A stretch of DNA of 64,000 nucleotides, taken from assembly GCF_032399705.1 (NCBI RefSeq), contig NZ_CP135922.1, positions 6,820,001-6,884,000 on the forward strand, read 5' to 3'. Position numbers and translations under genes: made by a program. This DNA comes from Paenibacillus sp. BIC5C1. Its GTDB lineage: Bacteria > Bacillota > Bacilli > Paenibacillales > Paenibacillaceae. The notes below the pieces were generated by a model, which saw only the letters and a list, made by a program, of their open reading frames with translations, made no database searches and was not told the DNA's origin. This document shows positions 17,376 through 26,290 of this stretch, one piece after another. How positions within the stretch are numbered: the stretch's first letter is position 1; each line of letters starts with the position of its first letter.

Positions 17376-17630
17376 CAAACTATTTTTCCCATCTTAGCAA
17401 AGACCATCTGGTTTGGCAACAACAAAAATCAGTGTTTGCTTGCGAAGAGATCTACATGCTTTTACCGATCTGGGAGACATGTTAGCGGGCAAAAAAGGCG
17501 CGAAAAAAGGGCAATGAACGTATCCCTTTCGTTCTGCCCGGTTCTTGTCCTGCCTACGCCAGCGTTCTGGCGCAGCGCAGGATTGTTCTATTTTTGAAAC
17601 GTGTACCTGGAGCTTCAATCTCTTCGAATT
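17376..17630. other. Untranslated stretch with two tandem hairpins
   Basis: No convincing gene. Two consecutive hairpins are present: GGGCA-GAACG pairing with CGTTC-TGCCC (about 17509-17541), and a longer stem starting TCCTGC and ending GCAGGA (17548-17583), followed on the plus strand by TTGTTCTATTTTT. The second looks like a plus-strand terminator although no plus-strand gene precedes it, so a small RNA is possible. Confidence 0.35.
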
Positions 17631-18524
17631 CTACATCTGGTTTCGATACTCCATCGGTGTTACACCCGTCACGCGCTGAAACGCCCTGTAGAACTGACTG
17701 ACATTGGAGAATCCCAGCCCAAAGCTGATGGTGGTCACTGAATCTGTTGTATGGCGCAGTCGTCGGGTGGCTTCCTCCACACGCAAATTCAGCACGTACT
17801 GATACGGCGTTGAACCTGTCAGTGCCTTGAAAGAACGCATAAAGTGATATCTGCTCTGGTGCGCAACCGCCGCCATCGATTCAATGTCCATTGGACTTGT
17901 ATAGTCACTGTGTATATACTCCAACACGCGCCGCAGATGGGGGTCGATGAACGCACCGCCGTTGCTGCCTGATCGCTGAAGCAGATTCGAAAGCTGCCCG
18001 CAAACCAGACCGGCCCCCACGCTCCCAGCTACACCTGTTCCTGCCGTTTCCAGCGTAAGGTTACTTCCAATCGGTGGACCAGCCAGCATCCGTCCAAGAT
18101 ATGTCTCTACCGCAAGCTCCGTTTCCTGTATCTGCAATGGTTCAGGCGCATCGTCCAGCAAAATGGCGTTCCAGCCTCGAAATAGTCTGCTAATTTCAGC
18201 AGGATCGAAGGTTTGTGTGGTCCGAAATTCGGTCTGCGCCCCTTGCCTTCCTGAATCCGCCAAGCCGCCAACAGGCGGATTACGAAACTTGATCACAATA
18301 ACCGCCGAATCCGAACCAATCTCGAAAAAGTGCTCCATCCGGGGATGCGCAATAATTCCCAGTCCTGCTTGCAGTGGATAAGTCTGCTGTTCCTGCACCA
18401 GATGGCATTGTCCTCTGACAGGCAACGTAACCTGATACCAGTCATCATGCACATGGGGTTCATTGGCGAATCCGCCAGAAGCCTTCCACAATTCCAATCC
18501 ATTCAGCATCATGTTTAATTCCAT
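17631..18524 (-). CDS. AraC family transcriptional regulator with cupin sensor
   Basis: About 297 residues. The N-terminal half is a cupin-like sensor (HVHDDWYQVTLPVRGQC, then a PLQAG turn and HPRMEHFF). The C-terminal half holds the two AraC helix-turn-helix motifs, the first around MDIESMAAVAHQSRYHFMRSF and the second around VTTISFGLGFSNVSQFYRAF, ending with GVTPMEYRNQ. I moved the start to the ATG at 18524, because AGGTGAGG lies five bases before it. A longer frame begins seven codons upstream without a ribosome binding site. It is divergent from the Fsr-type MFS gene, which is its most likely target. The inducer is unknown. Confidence 0.9.
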   Translation of the reverse strand: MELNMMLNGLELWKASGGFANEPHVHDDWYQVTLPVRGQCHLVQEQQTYPLQAGLGIIAHPRMEHFFEIGSDSAVIVIKFRNPPVGGLADSGRQGAQTEFRTTQTFDPAEISRLFRGWNAILLDDAPEPLQIQETELAVETYLGRMLAGPPIGSNLTLETAGTGVAGSVGAGLVCGQLSNLLQRSGSNGGAFIDPHLRRVLEYIHSDYTSPMDIESMAAVAHQSRYHFMRSFKALTGSTPYQYVLNLRVEEATRRLRHTTDSVTTISFGLGFSNVSQFYRAFQRVTGVTPMEYRNQM

Positions 18525-18642
18525 CGTTTCCTCACCTGCTGACATTATAGCAAATCGTGCTCACTTTCCAAGCACTTTTCACAAAGACAATATCTATCCG
18601 TATCTTTTATCATGGTAAAAAAATAAATCGAGGTGATCTCCC

Positions 18643-19869
18643 GTGGCACAAGCCGCTGTAAGCAAAATGCAAATCAATCATTCCGCCAATTGGGCGCTTG
18701 CCGGAGTCAGCTTCGCCCATTTGCTGAATGATGCGATGCAGACTGTTGTTCCGTCTGCTTTTCCGCTGTTCCAGCAGACCATGCAGCTCAGTTTCGCCCA
18801 GATGGGCTGGATTGCCTTCACATTAAATATTACCGCATCGGTCCTTCAGCCGTTGGTCGGTTATATGTCTGATCGCAAGCCCATGCCGATCCTTCTGCCT
18901 GGTGGCATGTTATTCTCCCTGATCGGTGTTCTCGGCTTTGCCTTGTCTTCCGAGTTATGGATGCTGCTTGTCTCCGCAGCATTGATCGGTATAGGCTCGT
19001 CCATCCTGCATCCTGAATCCTCACGCGTCGCCCATCTGGCGGCAGGTCGAGGACGTGGAATGGCACAGTCCATCTTCCAGGTAGGTGGCAACACAGGTCA
19101 GGCTCTCGCCCCATTGCTGGTTGCCTTTATCCTGCTCCCGCATGGACAGCTTAGTTTTCTGTGGCTCATGGCTTTTGCCCTAATCGGGATCATTATCCAG
19201 TCTTCCGTTAGCCGTTGGTATAGAGACAAATTGGCGGATAATCGCAGCCGTCAGCAACAGTCTGTACAGGCAAATGGCATTGCGCAGCCTGCTGCCCAGC
19301 CTTTAAGTCGGGGGTTTATCGCTTTTACAATGGGAATCCTCATCCTGCTGCTGTTTTCCAAATTCGTGTATATTGCCGGTATGACCGGATACTATGCCTT
19401 TTATTACGCGGATGCGTATAATCTGCCTCTCTCGCAGGCCCAGATCTGCCTGTTCGTTCTGCAATTTGCGGGCATGGTTGGAACCTTGCTCGGCGGCCCA
19501 CTGGCTGACCGTTATGGACGCAAACCGATGATCTGGTTCTCCATCGCGGGTACTGCACCATTTTCACTGCTGCTGCCTTATGCGGGACCTGCTCTATCCA
19601 TGGTACTGTGCGGCATCATCGGTTTGATTCTGATGTCCGGCTTCAGTGTCATCATTGTCTACGCACAGGAATTGCTGCCACGTCATATTGGGACAGTATC
19701 GGGATTGTTCTTCGGCCTGTCATTCGGCATGGCGGGACTCGGCTCGGTTGTGCTCGGTTCATTGATTGATGTGACCAGCATTTCATTCGTCATCAAGCTA
19801 TGTTCTTTTTTGCCGCTGCTCGGGGTATGTGCCGTATTCCTGCGCCGGGATCGCCCAAGAAACGCCTAA
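18643..19869 (+). CDS. MFS transporter, fosmidomycin resistance (Fsr) type
   Basis: A 408-residue twelve-helix major facilitator of the Fsr family, named for the E. coli fosmidomycin exporter. Typical features are FAHLLNDAMQTVVPSAFPLF in TM1, QPLVGYMSDRKPMP at the TM2-3 loop, and the HPESSRVAHLAAGRGRGMAQSIFQVGGNTGQA segment, which is very characteristic of the family. The second half has GGPLADRYGRKPMIWF. The start is GTG at 18643, after GAGGTGATC. It is divergent from the AraC regulator, and an ABC ATPase gene follows 85 bases later on the same strand. The natural substrate is unknown. Confidence 0.9.
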   Translation: MAQAAVSKMQINHSANWALAGVSFAHLLNDAMQTVVPSAFPLFQQTMQLSFAQMGWIAFTLNITASVLQPLVGYMSDRKPMPILLPGGMLFSLIGVLGFALSSELWMLLVSAALIGIGSSILHPESSRVAHLAAGRGRGMAQSIFQVGGNTGQALAPLLVAFILLPHGQLSFLWLMAFALIGIIIQSSVSRWYRDKLADNRSRQQQSVQANGIAQPAAQPLSRGFIAFTMGILILLLFSKFVYIAGMTGYYAFYYADAYNLPLSQAQICLFVLQFAGMVGTLLGGPLADRYGRKPMIWFSIAGTAPFSLLLPYAGPALSMVLCGIIGLILMSGFSVIIVYAQELLPRHIGTVSGLFFGLSFGMAGLGSVVLGSLIDVTSISFVIKLCSFLPLLGVCAVFLRRDRPRNA

Positions 19870-19954
19870 TATGCATTGAAACGTCCGTCGTTTTGTGACT
19901 ACAATAAGGTCAGAATAATGAAGACAGAGGCTAAACAGAAGGAAGGAATAACCC

Positions 19955-20734
19955 ATGATCATTGATGTACAGCATGTTACTTGGAACAGGGGACCGATCA
20001 CCCTGTTGAACGATGTCAGCTGGCGTGTAAACGAAGGCGAACATTGGGCATTGCTCGGCCTGAATGGTTCCGGTAAAACCACACTCTTGAACATGATCAC
20101 CGGATATCTCTGGCCCACAGAAGGTACGATATCCGTGCTCGGACACCGTTACGGGGATGTGGATTTGCGAGAGCTGCGGAAGTCGATTGGATGGGTCAGC
20201 TCCTCCCTTCAGGAGAAATTGTATGGCACCGACCGCACCCAGTATGTCGTGATCAGCGGTAAACACGCCACGATCGGACTGTACGATAAACTGTCAGACG
20301 AGGATCTGGATCAGGCACGGGAATTGATGCATACGCTCGGCTGTCAGCATCTGTGGGATCGCGAATACCGTACCTGCTCTCAGGGGGAGAAGCAGAAGCT
20401 GCTCATTGCCCGGGCCCTGATGGCCAACCCACGTGTACTCATTCTGGACGAACCCTGCAATGGACTTGATCTGTTCTCCAGAGAGCGGCTGCTGGAAAGT
20501 ATCAGTGAGCTGACGCAGAAACCGGATACACCTTCGCTCATCTACGTGACTCATCATACGGAGGAAATATTGCCTGTGTTCAGTCACAGCCTGCTGCTCC
20601 GACGGGGCGAGATCGTGAATAGCGGATTGACCAGTGAGTTGATGAACAGAGATGTACTGAGTAACTTTTTTGAATCACCAGTGGATGTGGATCGGCATGG
20701 AGAACGTGTCTATGTCAGAGCATCGGATAAATAA
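19955..20734 (+). CDS. ABC transporter ATP-binding protein, YlmA/ModF-like
   Basis: A 259-residue ATPase domain. Walker A is GLNGSGKTT (about residue 34), the signature motif is CSQGEKQ, Walker B is VLILDEP, and the H-loop is YVTHHTEE. The sequence resembles single-domain proteins of the YlmA type, for which no membrane partner is encoded beside them. None is seen here either. The WVSSSLQEKLYG Q-loop segment is typical of that group. It may act with a distant permease or in a non-transport role. The gene is co-directional with the Fsr transporter but has its own ribosome binding site and probably its own promoter. Confidence 0.88.
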   Translation: MIIDVQHVTWNRGPITLLNDVSWRVNEGEHWALLGLNGSGKTTLLNMITGYLWPTEGTISVLGHRYGDVDLRELRKSIGWVSSSLQEKLYGTDRTQYVVISGKHATIGLYDKLSDEDLDQARELMHTLGCQHLWDREYRTCSQGEKQKLLIARALMANPRVLILDEPCNGLDLFSRERLLESISELTQKPDTPSLIYVTHHTEEILPVFSHSLLLRRGEIVNSGLTSELMNRDVLSNFFESPVDVDRHGERVYVRASDK

Positions 20735-20770
20735 TTTTCTATATCTATTCACAGTCGGAACAGTCAAAGT

Positions 20771-20810
20771 AGCCCAAAATCTTATCCACATGTGGACAGG
20801 TTTTTGGGCT
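20771..20810. terminator. Long hairpin between convergent genes, containing a DnaA box
   Basis: Arms AGCCCAAAA and TTTTTGGGCT flank an inner palindrome, TCCACATGTGGA. It probably terminates the ABC ATPase transcript and may serve the convergent methyltransferase. T-runs are short. The left half of the inner palindrome is part of a TTATCCACA box. Confidence 0.55.
20782..20790 (+). promoter_or_regulatory. Consensus DnaA box
   Basis: TTATCCACA, an exact match to the DnaA box consensus TTATNCACA, in the intergenic hairpin downstream of the ABC ATPase gene. A second exact copy lies 47 bases away at 20829. Confidence 0.5.
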
Positions 20811-20828
20811 GTTTGGCTATATGATGAA

Positions 20829-20837
20829 TTATCCACA
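20829..20837 (+). promoter_or_regulatory. Consensus DnaA box
   Basis: TTATCCACA again, followed by a small CACAG-CTGTG stem just before the methyltransferase stop codon. With the copy at 20782 it forms an isolated pair outside any origin-like context. Confidence 0.5.
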
Positions 20838-20849
20838 GTTTTCTGTGTA

Positions 20850-21578
20850 TTATTTCCGGGCAGAGAGGAATAAAAACAACGGAATGCGCTGTCTGCGCAG
20901 GTACGTCTCCTCGTTTACAAAATACTGACGCTGAGGCGCCGATTCCCTTAGATGCTGAACTTGAAATCCTGCTTGCTGTAATGCCATATAGTAGGATTCT
21001 ATGGAGCGATGCATTTTTTTCACCGTACCTCCAAGCCATTGCTGCTCCCGAAATCCCTCCACAAAATACCGATCGACGACCCAGTTGGTTCGGACCCCCG
21101 AAGGCTGCAACGTCGACGTGATCACAGGATGTTCTAACGAAAATACGAATGTGCCATTCTCTTTTAACGTGCGGTATACCTTGCGGAACAGGCTGTCCAC
21201 ATCCTCAATATAATGAATCGCCAGTCTGGATATGACCAGATCATATGTATCCGCAGGATAGCTCCAATCTTCCATATACGCTTGCTCGATCTGGGCGTTC
21301 TGACCCTTTATCGATTCATTGGCAGCCTGAATCATATTCACTGAGCCTTCAATTCCTGTGTAACTGCCACCACGATGTTCAGGACCCAACAGTTCTGCTC
21401 CGAACCTCGCATCCCCACAGCCGAGATCTAATATGCTCTTGCCCTCAACGTCTCCGAGTAGCTCCAGCATTACTGGCTTCTCCAACGTATCATTGGCATT
21501 CTCCTGCCATTGCCGGCGTTCCATATACTTTTCGAAATTAGCCCCATCGTCGTAAAAATCCGATCCCCGTTCGCTCAT
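20850..21578 (-). CDS. Class I SAM-dependent methyltransferase
   Basis: A 242-residue cytoplasmic methyltransferase. The SAM-binding motif I is SILDLGCGDARFG (about residues 48-60), followed by an acidic strand end at YTGIEGS, motif II/III DLVISRLAIHYIED, and KENGTFVFSLEHPV as post-III. The C-terminal part (WVVDRYFVEGFREQQW) resembles small-molecule methyltransferases of the UbiE/Tam type. The substrate is not known. It is convergent with the ABC ATPase and stands alone. The ATG has an adequate upstream purine-rich site. Confidence 0.87.
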   Translation of the reverse strand: MSERGSDFYDDGANFEKYMERRQWQENANDTLEKPVMLELLGDVEGKSILDLGCGDARFGAELLGPEHRGGSYTGIEGSVNMIQAANESIKGQNAQIEQAYMEDWSYPADTYDLVISRLAIHYIEDVDSLFRKVYRTLKENGTFVFSLEHPVITSTLQPSGVRTNWVVDRYFVEGFREQQWLGGTVKKMHRSIESYYMALQQAGFQVQHLRESAPQRQYFVNEETYLRRQRIPLFLFLSARK

Positions 21579-21723
21579 TGCGCAACCCCTCCGTTACTGT
21601 AAATAAGCTCAGCTCTAATATTCAGCCTGCAAGATTATACAGAAAATCGGCATAGGTTTCTACAGCAAAAAGGCTGTCACCCGAAATAATCCAGCAAACA
21701 GCCCTACGCATTAGAAGTAAGTT

Positions 21724-22200
21724 TCATTCAGATTGATCCATATAAGGCCGGCGGCCACCTTTTTTGACGAATTTCCAATCCACTTCAATGTTGTTACGCA
21801 TCCGGCGCAGAAGCTTAATCGCAATATCGATCTCTTTCTCCGTTAAGCCCTCCAGCGTTACCTGGTCCGAATGAACACCCTCCCTGCGAATAAAATCCCA
21901 AGCTTCCAGACCAGCATCCGTCGGATATAACAGCTTATTCTTTTTATTACCCATTGCCGACTGTTTGACGACAAACCCATCCGCTTCCAGTTTGCTAATG
22001 GCTCTAGCCGCAGTGGTACGATCAACTTTGATTAATTCAGCGAGCTGGTTGGGGATAATACCAGGATTCTCACATATGCGATAAAGATACAAATACTGTC
22101 CACGAGACAAGTTTAAATGTTGAAATTCAACGTTGCTGATTGAATCCAGACAGCGGGCAATCATGCCGATTTCACGCAACACTTCTTTTTTTTCAGTCAA
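21724..22200 (-). CDS. MarR family transcriptional regulator
   Basis: A MarR-type winged-helix regulator of about 158 residues. The helix-turn-helix is IIPNQLAELIKVDRTTAARAISKLEADGFV and the wing is KQSAMGNKKNKLLYPTDAG. I moved the start from an upstream ATG at 22239 to TTG at 22200: it has GAGGGGTGA at good spacing, and the upstream extension overlaps a 16-base palindrome that is probably its operator. The gene is divergent from a GNAT acetyltransferase, so it likely represses itself and that gene. Its C-terminus (KFVKKGGRRPYMDQSE) is basic and extended beyond the usual family end. Confidence 0.85.
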   Translation of the reverse strand: MTEKKEVLREIGMIARCLDSISNVEFQHLNLSRGQYLYLYRICENPGIIPNQLAELIKVDRTTAARAISKLEADGFVVKQSAMGNKKNKLLYPTDAGLEAWDFIRREGVHSDQVTLEGLTEKEIDIAIKLLRRMRNNIEVDWKFVKKGGRRPYMDQSE

Positions 22201-22222
22201 TGTATTCACCCCTCTATAAAAT

Positions 22223-22238
22223 TGTTGCATTCGCAACA
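22223..22238. promoter_or_regulatory. Palindromic operator between MarR and GNAT genes
   Basis: TGTTGCATTCGCAACA is an exact inverted repeat of TGTTGC with a four-base spacer, placed just upstream of the MarR TTG start and in the divergent region. Size and place fit a MarR dimer site. Confidence 0.6.
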
Positions 22239-22371
22239 TAATTGATGATATAACTGAATTAAACGAGTTTAAATCTTAACCATGATAACACATGGAACAG
22301 GGATACGTTTATGCTATCTACCAGTTTACCATGCCAGAATAGAATTACTATTGACCAAAGGAGAAACATTC

Positions 22372-22812
22372 ATGAATACAACTATTGTTGAAGCTAATAA
22401 CCAGGAATTACTCGACGCCTGCTTCGCCATTCGTACCGCTATTTTTGTTGAGGAGCAAGGGGTGCCGGCTGAGGATGAATTTGATGCCTATGATGCACTG
22501 GAGACGGAAGCAAAACATATTCTGCTCTACGTAGAAGGTGTTCCAGCTGCTTCATCCAGACTACGTGTGGTCGAAAATGTTGCCAAATTGGAACGGATCT
22601 GTGTCATGATCGATTATCGGAAACATGGACTTGGTCGTGTGCTGATCGATAAACTGGAGCAGATGGCTCTCGCTCAAGGACTTGAGAAGGCCAAGCTGCA
22701 CGCACAGGTACAAGCCTCAGGGTTCTACGAACGTCTCGGATACACGGCGGCCTCGGACGTATTCATGGAAGATGGTATTCCTCATCTGCTGATGACCAAG
22801 AAATTGAATTGA
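22372..22812 (+). CDS. GNAT family N-acetyltransferase, YjcF-like
   Basis: A 146-residue acetyl-CoA-dependent acyltransferase. The YjcF/ElaA-type features are FAIRTAIFVEEQGVPAEDEFD near the N-terminus, LERICVMIDYRKHGLGRVLID (motif A with the pyrophosphate loop), and a C-terminal HAQVQASGFYERLGYTA (motif B). A longer frame starts at 22282, but the ATG at 22372 follows AAAGGAG with good spacing and matches the family length. It is divergent from a MarR regulator and ended by a hairpin. The acceptor is unknown. Confidence 0.9.
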   Translation: MNTTIVEANNQELLDACFAIRTAIFVEEQGVPAEDEFDAYDALETEAKHILLYVEGVPAASSRLRVVENVAKLERICVMIDYRKHGLGRVLIDKLEQMALAQGLEKAKLHAQVQASGFYERLGYTAASDVFMEDGIPHLLMTKKLN

Positions 22813-22829
22813 ATTTGAGAAGGGCAAAG

Positions 22830-22875
22830 AGAGCACCCTCCAAAGTCAGGAACACGACTTGAGGATGCTCTTTTG
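22830..22875 (+). terminator. Terminator of the GNAT gene
   Basis: Hairpin with arms AGAGCACCCTCCAAAGTC and GACTTGAGGATGCTCT followed by TTTT. One or two bulges interrupt the stem. Confidence 0.8.
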
Positions 22876-22929
22876 AGTTCTAAGGACCCCGCAAGCGCTA
22901 TTCAGGGAGATTCAACCGCTTTGAAAATG

Positions 22930-23072
22930 TAACGAACCGTACACACCTTATTTTCTCTTTAACAGCCTAAAATGCACTTTCTTATGCGCCTTTTACTGCA
23001 ATAACGCGGCTGACATTCGTTAGAATTTCTAATTCGTGCATTTTGCCACAATAAGGTGTGTTGTGTTCGTTA
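22930..23072. repeat. 143-bp imperfect palindromic intergenic element
   Basis: The left end TAACGAACCGTACACACCTTATT and the right end AATAAGGTGTGTTGTGTTCGTTA are near-exact inverted copies. A second inner pair (TAAAATGCAC and GTGCATTTTG) continues the stem, and a smaller TTAGAA-TTCTAA repeat lies near the centre. No frame is open. It looks like a non-autonomous palindromic repeat of the MITE or REP kind, or a long RNA hairpin, lying between the GNAT and rlmN terminators. No second copy was seen in the window. Confidence 0.6.
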
Positions 23073-23162
23073 GATGTAGCGCCACATGGGGGGGTTAGTT
23101 AATTTGTTCTGCTAACAGGAGCTAACCTCTACTCCAGCCTGTTCAAACACCTGGGCAAAACC

Positions 23163-23201
23163 AAAAAAAACGCGCCACCCCATACGTGGATGGGCGGCGC
23201 G
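23163..23201 (-). terminator. Terminator of rlmN
   Basis: GC-rich hairpin (CGCGCC and GGCGCG arms) followed on the minus strand by eight T. A strong intrinsic terminator. Confidence 0.9.
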
Positions 23202-23252
23202 AGTTTCACCTAACAGAAGCCAGGCGTTAACCTGACTTCTGCTCTTGGTCCC

Positions 23253-24347
23253 TTATCCCAAAGCCAGACGGCCTGGCTGAGATTCGGCGGCGTTATTTTT
23301 CATCTGTTTACTGCGCAATTGTCCGCAGGCCGCATCAATATCGGTACCATGTTCCATGCGTACAGTGGCGTTAATGTTGTTCTTTTTCAATGTATCATAG
23401 AAGCCCAGAATGGACTCTTCCGTACTCCGCTGATACTGACTGTGCTCATCCACCGGATTGTACGGAATCAGATTGATACTGACCATACTCTTGCGGCTGG
23501 ACAACAGTTCAGCCAGTTCTGCCGCATGTTCCCGCTGATCGTTGACGTCCCGAAGCAAAATATATTCAAACATAATACGCTTGTTCGTCGTAGCCAGGTA
23601 ATAATCCACCGCGTCCATCAATTGTTCAATCGGGAACGCCCGGTTGATCTTCATAATTTGCGTACGCAGCTCGTTATTTGGTGCGTGCAATGAAATCGCC
23701 AGGTTCACCTGCAAACTGCTATCTGCAAATTCCTTGATCTTGTCAGGCAGTCCGCTCGTGGATACGGTAATCCGTTTGGCCGCAAGTGCCAGACCTTTAC
23801 GATGCTTGATCACTTCAATAAAATCAGTCATGTTCTGGAAATTGTCAAACGGCTCACCAATTCCCATCACGACCACGTTAGTTACCCGCTCACCTTGACC
23901 AGCCGCATCAAGATACTGTTGTACATGCATAATCTGTTCTACAATCTCACCACCGGACAGATCACGGCTCTTCTTAATCAGCCCGCTCGCGCAGAAACTG
24001 CAACCAATGTTACATCCCACTTGAGTGGTTACACATACAGTGAGACCGTATTTTTGGCGCATTAAAACTGTTTCAATCAGATTTCCGTCCTGCATACGCA
24101 GCAAAAATTTCACCGTGCCGTCAGCGGATTCCTGCTTCACATGTTCACTCAGCGAGTTCATGGTGAAATGCTCGGAAATGACATCCAGACATTCCTGACG
24201 CACGTCTGTCATATCTGTAAAATCATGCACACGCTCCTGATATAACCATTCCCAGATGCGGGAAGCACGGGATTTCTTCTGTCCGTGCTCCGGCAGCCAG
24301 TCACGTAGTTGCTCTAATGTTAATCCATATATGGATGATTTAATCAT
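23253..24347 (-). CDS. rlmN: 23S rRNA (adenine-2503-C2)-methyltransferase RlmN
   Basis: A radical-SAM methyltransferase that methylates A2503 of 23S rRNA and A37 of some tRNAs. The iron-sulfur triad is CNIGCSFC (about residues 115-122). MGIGEPFDN, the RITVSTSG segment, [10 protein letters not shown] and the C-terminal [13 protein letters not shown] with the methyl-carrying cysteine are all present, and a conserved first cysteine motif segment precedes them. I chose the ATG at 24347 (364 residues), because GAGGAC lies just upstream and homologues begin near [13 protein letters not shown]. The frame could start seven codons earlier at a TTG. It is a single-gene unit with its own terminator. Confidence 0.95.
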   Translation of the reverse strand: MIKSSIYGLTLEQLRDWLPEHGQKKSRASRIWEWLYQERVHDFTDMTDVRQECLDVISEHFTMNSLSEHVKQESADGTVKFLLRMQDGNLIETVLMRQKYGLTVCVTTQVGCNIGCSFCASGLIKKSRDLSGGEIVEQIMHVQQYLDAAGQGERVTNVVVMGIGEPFDNFQNMTDFIEVIKHRKGLALAAKRITVSTSGLPDKIKEFADSSLQVNLAISLHAPNNELRTQIMKINRAFPIEQLMDAVDYYLATTNKRIMFEYILLRDVNDQREHAAELAELLSSRKSMVSINLIPYNPVDEHSQYQRSTEESILGFYDTLKKNNINATVRMEHGTDIDAACGQLRSKQMKNNAAESQPGRLALG

Positions 24348-24522
24348 GTTATTGTCCTCTTTTCGCAAAAAGCATATGGCTCATCGGTTTATCGAAAAAA
24401 CCTCTACTCTGTATTGTCCCAAAATTGACGAGGGAACACAAGGGCTTTTGCATTTCTTCCAAGAGGTTTTATCAATGGCAAATCTGCACAGTAAATTACT
24501 TCTCCACTTCAATTCCAATCGT

Positions 24523-25878
24523 TTAGAAGTGAATAATACCTGAGGTGTGCAGCAGAACCAGAAGCACCAGGATTGGCGCTACGTAGCGCAGCATGAACAG
24601 CCATACCCGGAACCAGCCTGCACGCAGGCCGGATGCTTCGGCAGCCTTTTTCCAGAAGTATCCGGCAAAAATAGTAACCAGCAATCCACCAATCGGAAGC
24701 AAAATGTTGGATGCTACAAAGTCCATCCAGTCGAACACACTCTTCGAGCCAATCGTCCATTCAGGGAACAATCCGAGCGACAATACCGAAGGAAGCCCAA
24801 CGATGAAGACGGCAAGTGAGATGGTCCATACCGAGCGACTCCGGCTCCAGGATAGTCTCTCCATGAAATATTTCACCGGAACTTCCAGCAAGGATACCGC
24901 CGATGTTAACGCCGCAATCGCCAGAAGCACGAAGAACAATCCGCCAAACACGAAGCCCAGCGGCATGGCTGAAAAGGCTGCCGGTAGAGCCACAAAGATC
25001 AGCGATGGACCCTGATCCGGTGCAATCCCGAAGGAGAAGGTCGTTGGGAAAATGATCAGACCTGCAATGAACGCATAAATCAGGTCACCCGCACCTACAG
25101 CAACGGTTGCTGCACCAAGTGATTGATTTTTATCAACATACGAACCGTATGTCACAAGAATACCCATACCCAGCGATAGGGAGAAGAACGCATGTCCAAG
25201 CGCAACCAGCGCAGATTCGGTCGTAAGCTGCGAGAAGTCCGGATTCAGGAAGAAGGAAACTCCTGCACCAGCTCCTGGCAAAGTCACTGCACGAACCATC
25301 AGGATAATGAGCAGAACCAGCATCGCTGGAATCAGTACCTTGTTAAACTTCTCAATCCCATTCGATACTCCTTTGGCTACGATCCAGCCTGTGATCAGGA
25401 CTGAAATCAACTGCCATACAATCGGCATATAGCCGCCTACAAAATCACCGAACTGCCCAGCATAGTCAGGATTGTTATACAGCGTGCCGCTGAATGACGT
25501 CACTGCATATTGCAGCGTCCAGCCTGCAATGATGACATAAAAGGAAAGAATGATAAACGGCGTCAATACTTGCAGCAGACCAGCCGCAAGCCACCCTTTT
25601 TGCCCACCCGCTTTAATAAAGGCCGTAGCCGCGCTTCCTCTGCCGCTGCGACCAATCGCAAGTTCAGCCAGCAATACGGGTAGACCGATCAACAGGAGAC
25701 AAACGATAAAGAGCAGGAAAAACGCGGCTCCCCCGTTCTCTCCCGTAATATAAGGAAACTTCCACATGTTGCCCAGACCCACTGAACTACCAATGGCAGC
25801 CAGGATAAATCCGGCCTGCGAGAAGCGTTCACCTTTGTTGGGTCCGTCTTGATCCAGATTAGGCTTACTAAAATTCAT
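24523..25878 (-). CDS. Sodium-dependent transporter, neurotransmitter:sodium symporter family
   Basis: An NSS-family symporter of 451 residues with eleven to twelve membrane segments. TM1 contains the family signature AAIGSSVGLGNMWKFPYITGENGGAAFFLLF with the unwound sodium-binding centre, and GLPVLLAELAIGRSGRG follows in TM2. SFFSLSLGMGILVTYGSYV is the TM6 region. Bacterial members import amino acids with sodium. The substrate here is not predictable. The ATG follows GGAG at good spacing. It lies upstream of rlmN on the same strand, about 175 bases apart, with a long-loop hairpin between. Confidence 0.9.
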   Translation of the reverse strand: MNFSKPNLDQDGPNKGERFSQAGFILAAIGSSVGLGNMWKFPYITGENGGAAFFLLFIVCLLLIGLPVLLAELAIGRSGRGSAATAFIKAGGQKGWLAAGLLQVLTPFIILSFYVIIAGWTLQYAVTSFSGTLYNNPDYAGQFGDFVGGYMPIVWQLISVLITGWIVAKGVSNGIEKFNKVLIPAMLVLLIILMVRAVTLPGAGAGVSFFLNPDFSQLTTESALVALGHAFFSLSLGMGILVTYGSYVDKNQSLGAATVAVGAGDLIYAFIAGLIIFPTTFSFGIAPDQGPSLIFVALPAAFSAMPLGFVFGGLFFVLLAIAALTSAVSLLEVPVKYFMERLSWSRSRSVWTISLAVFIVGLPSVLSLGLFPEWTIGSKSVFDWMDFVASNILLPIGGLLVTIFAGYFWKKAAEASGLRAGWFRVWLFMLRYVAPILVLLVLLHTSGIIHF

Positions 25879-26233
25879 CGTATCTACTCCATCACTTTAA
25901 AGTTTTCCCGTAATTATATACTACTCCACCTGTCAGGTCATTCGAAAATCGAAATTTGTCGAAATGTTATTTACTTACAAGTATGTGTTTATTAAATAGG
26001 TTGGCCTTTCCTTCTTCGTTTAACATAGAAAACACCAGGGGACGTGTAGTCTACTGAACTCCTAATATACAGTATGTGATAAAAAGAAGCATGCCAACCC
26101 TGCCCTGTCGTTCGGTAATTCCGCAGATGGCTGTGATCCATATCGTGGATTCTGCTCTGGATTTTTAAATGCCCTGACCCTTGAATTTCTGAATGGACGG
26201 AAGAAACGTAGCTGAATATGATTCTGCAAGAAT
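25879..26233. other. Untranslated region between greA and the symporter
   Basis: Includes the promoter region of the symporter near 25879-25960. I see no supported gene, repeat or regulatory motif in the remainder. A 49-codon minus-strand frame ending at 25992 lacks a ribosome binding site and is not called. Confidence 0.4.
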
Positions 26234-26283
26234 AAAAAAAGAGGCGCTCCAGCAACCATTTACATGGTTACCGAAACACCTCT
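26234..26283 (-). terminator. Terminator of greA
   Basis: Hairpin with arms AGAGGTGTTTC and GGAGCGCCTCT and an inner GGTAACCAT-ATGGTTGC stem, followed on the minus strand by seven T. Confidence 0.85.
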
Positions 26284-26290
26284 ATTTCGA

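Noticed and set aside
24394..24470. Inverted repeat AAAACCTCT and AGAGGTTTT downstream of the symporter
   Set aside because: The loop of more than 55 bases is too long for a confident terminator. It was kept only as a remark.
25992..26255. Minus-strand frame of 87 codons between the symporter and greA
   Set aside because: It overlaps the greA terminator, has no ribosome binding site before either possible start, and shows no recognisable family pattern.
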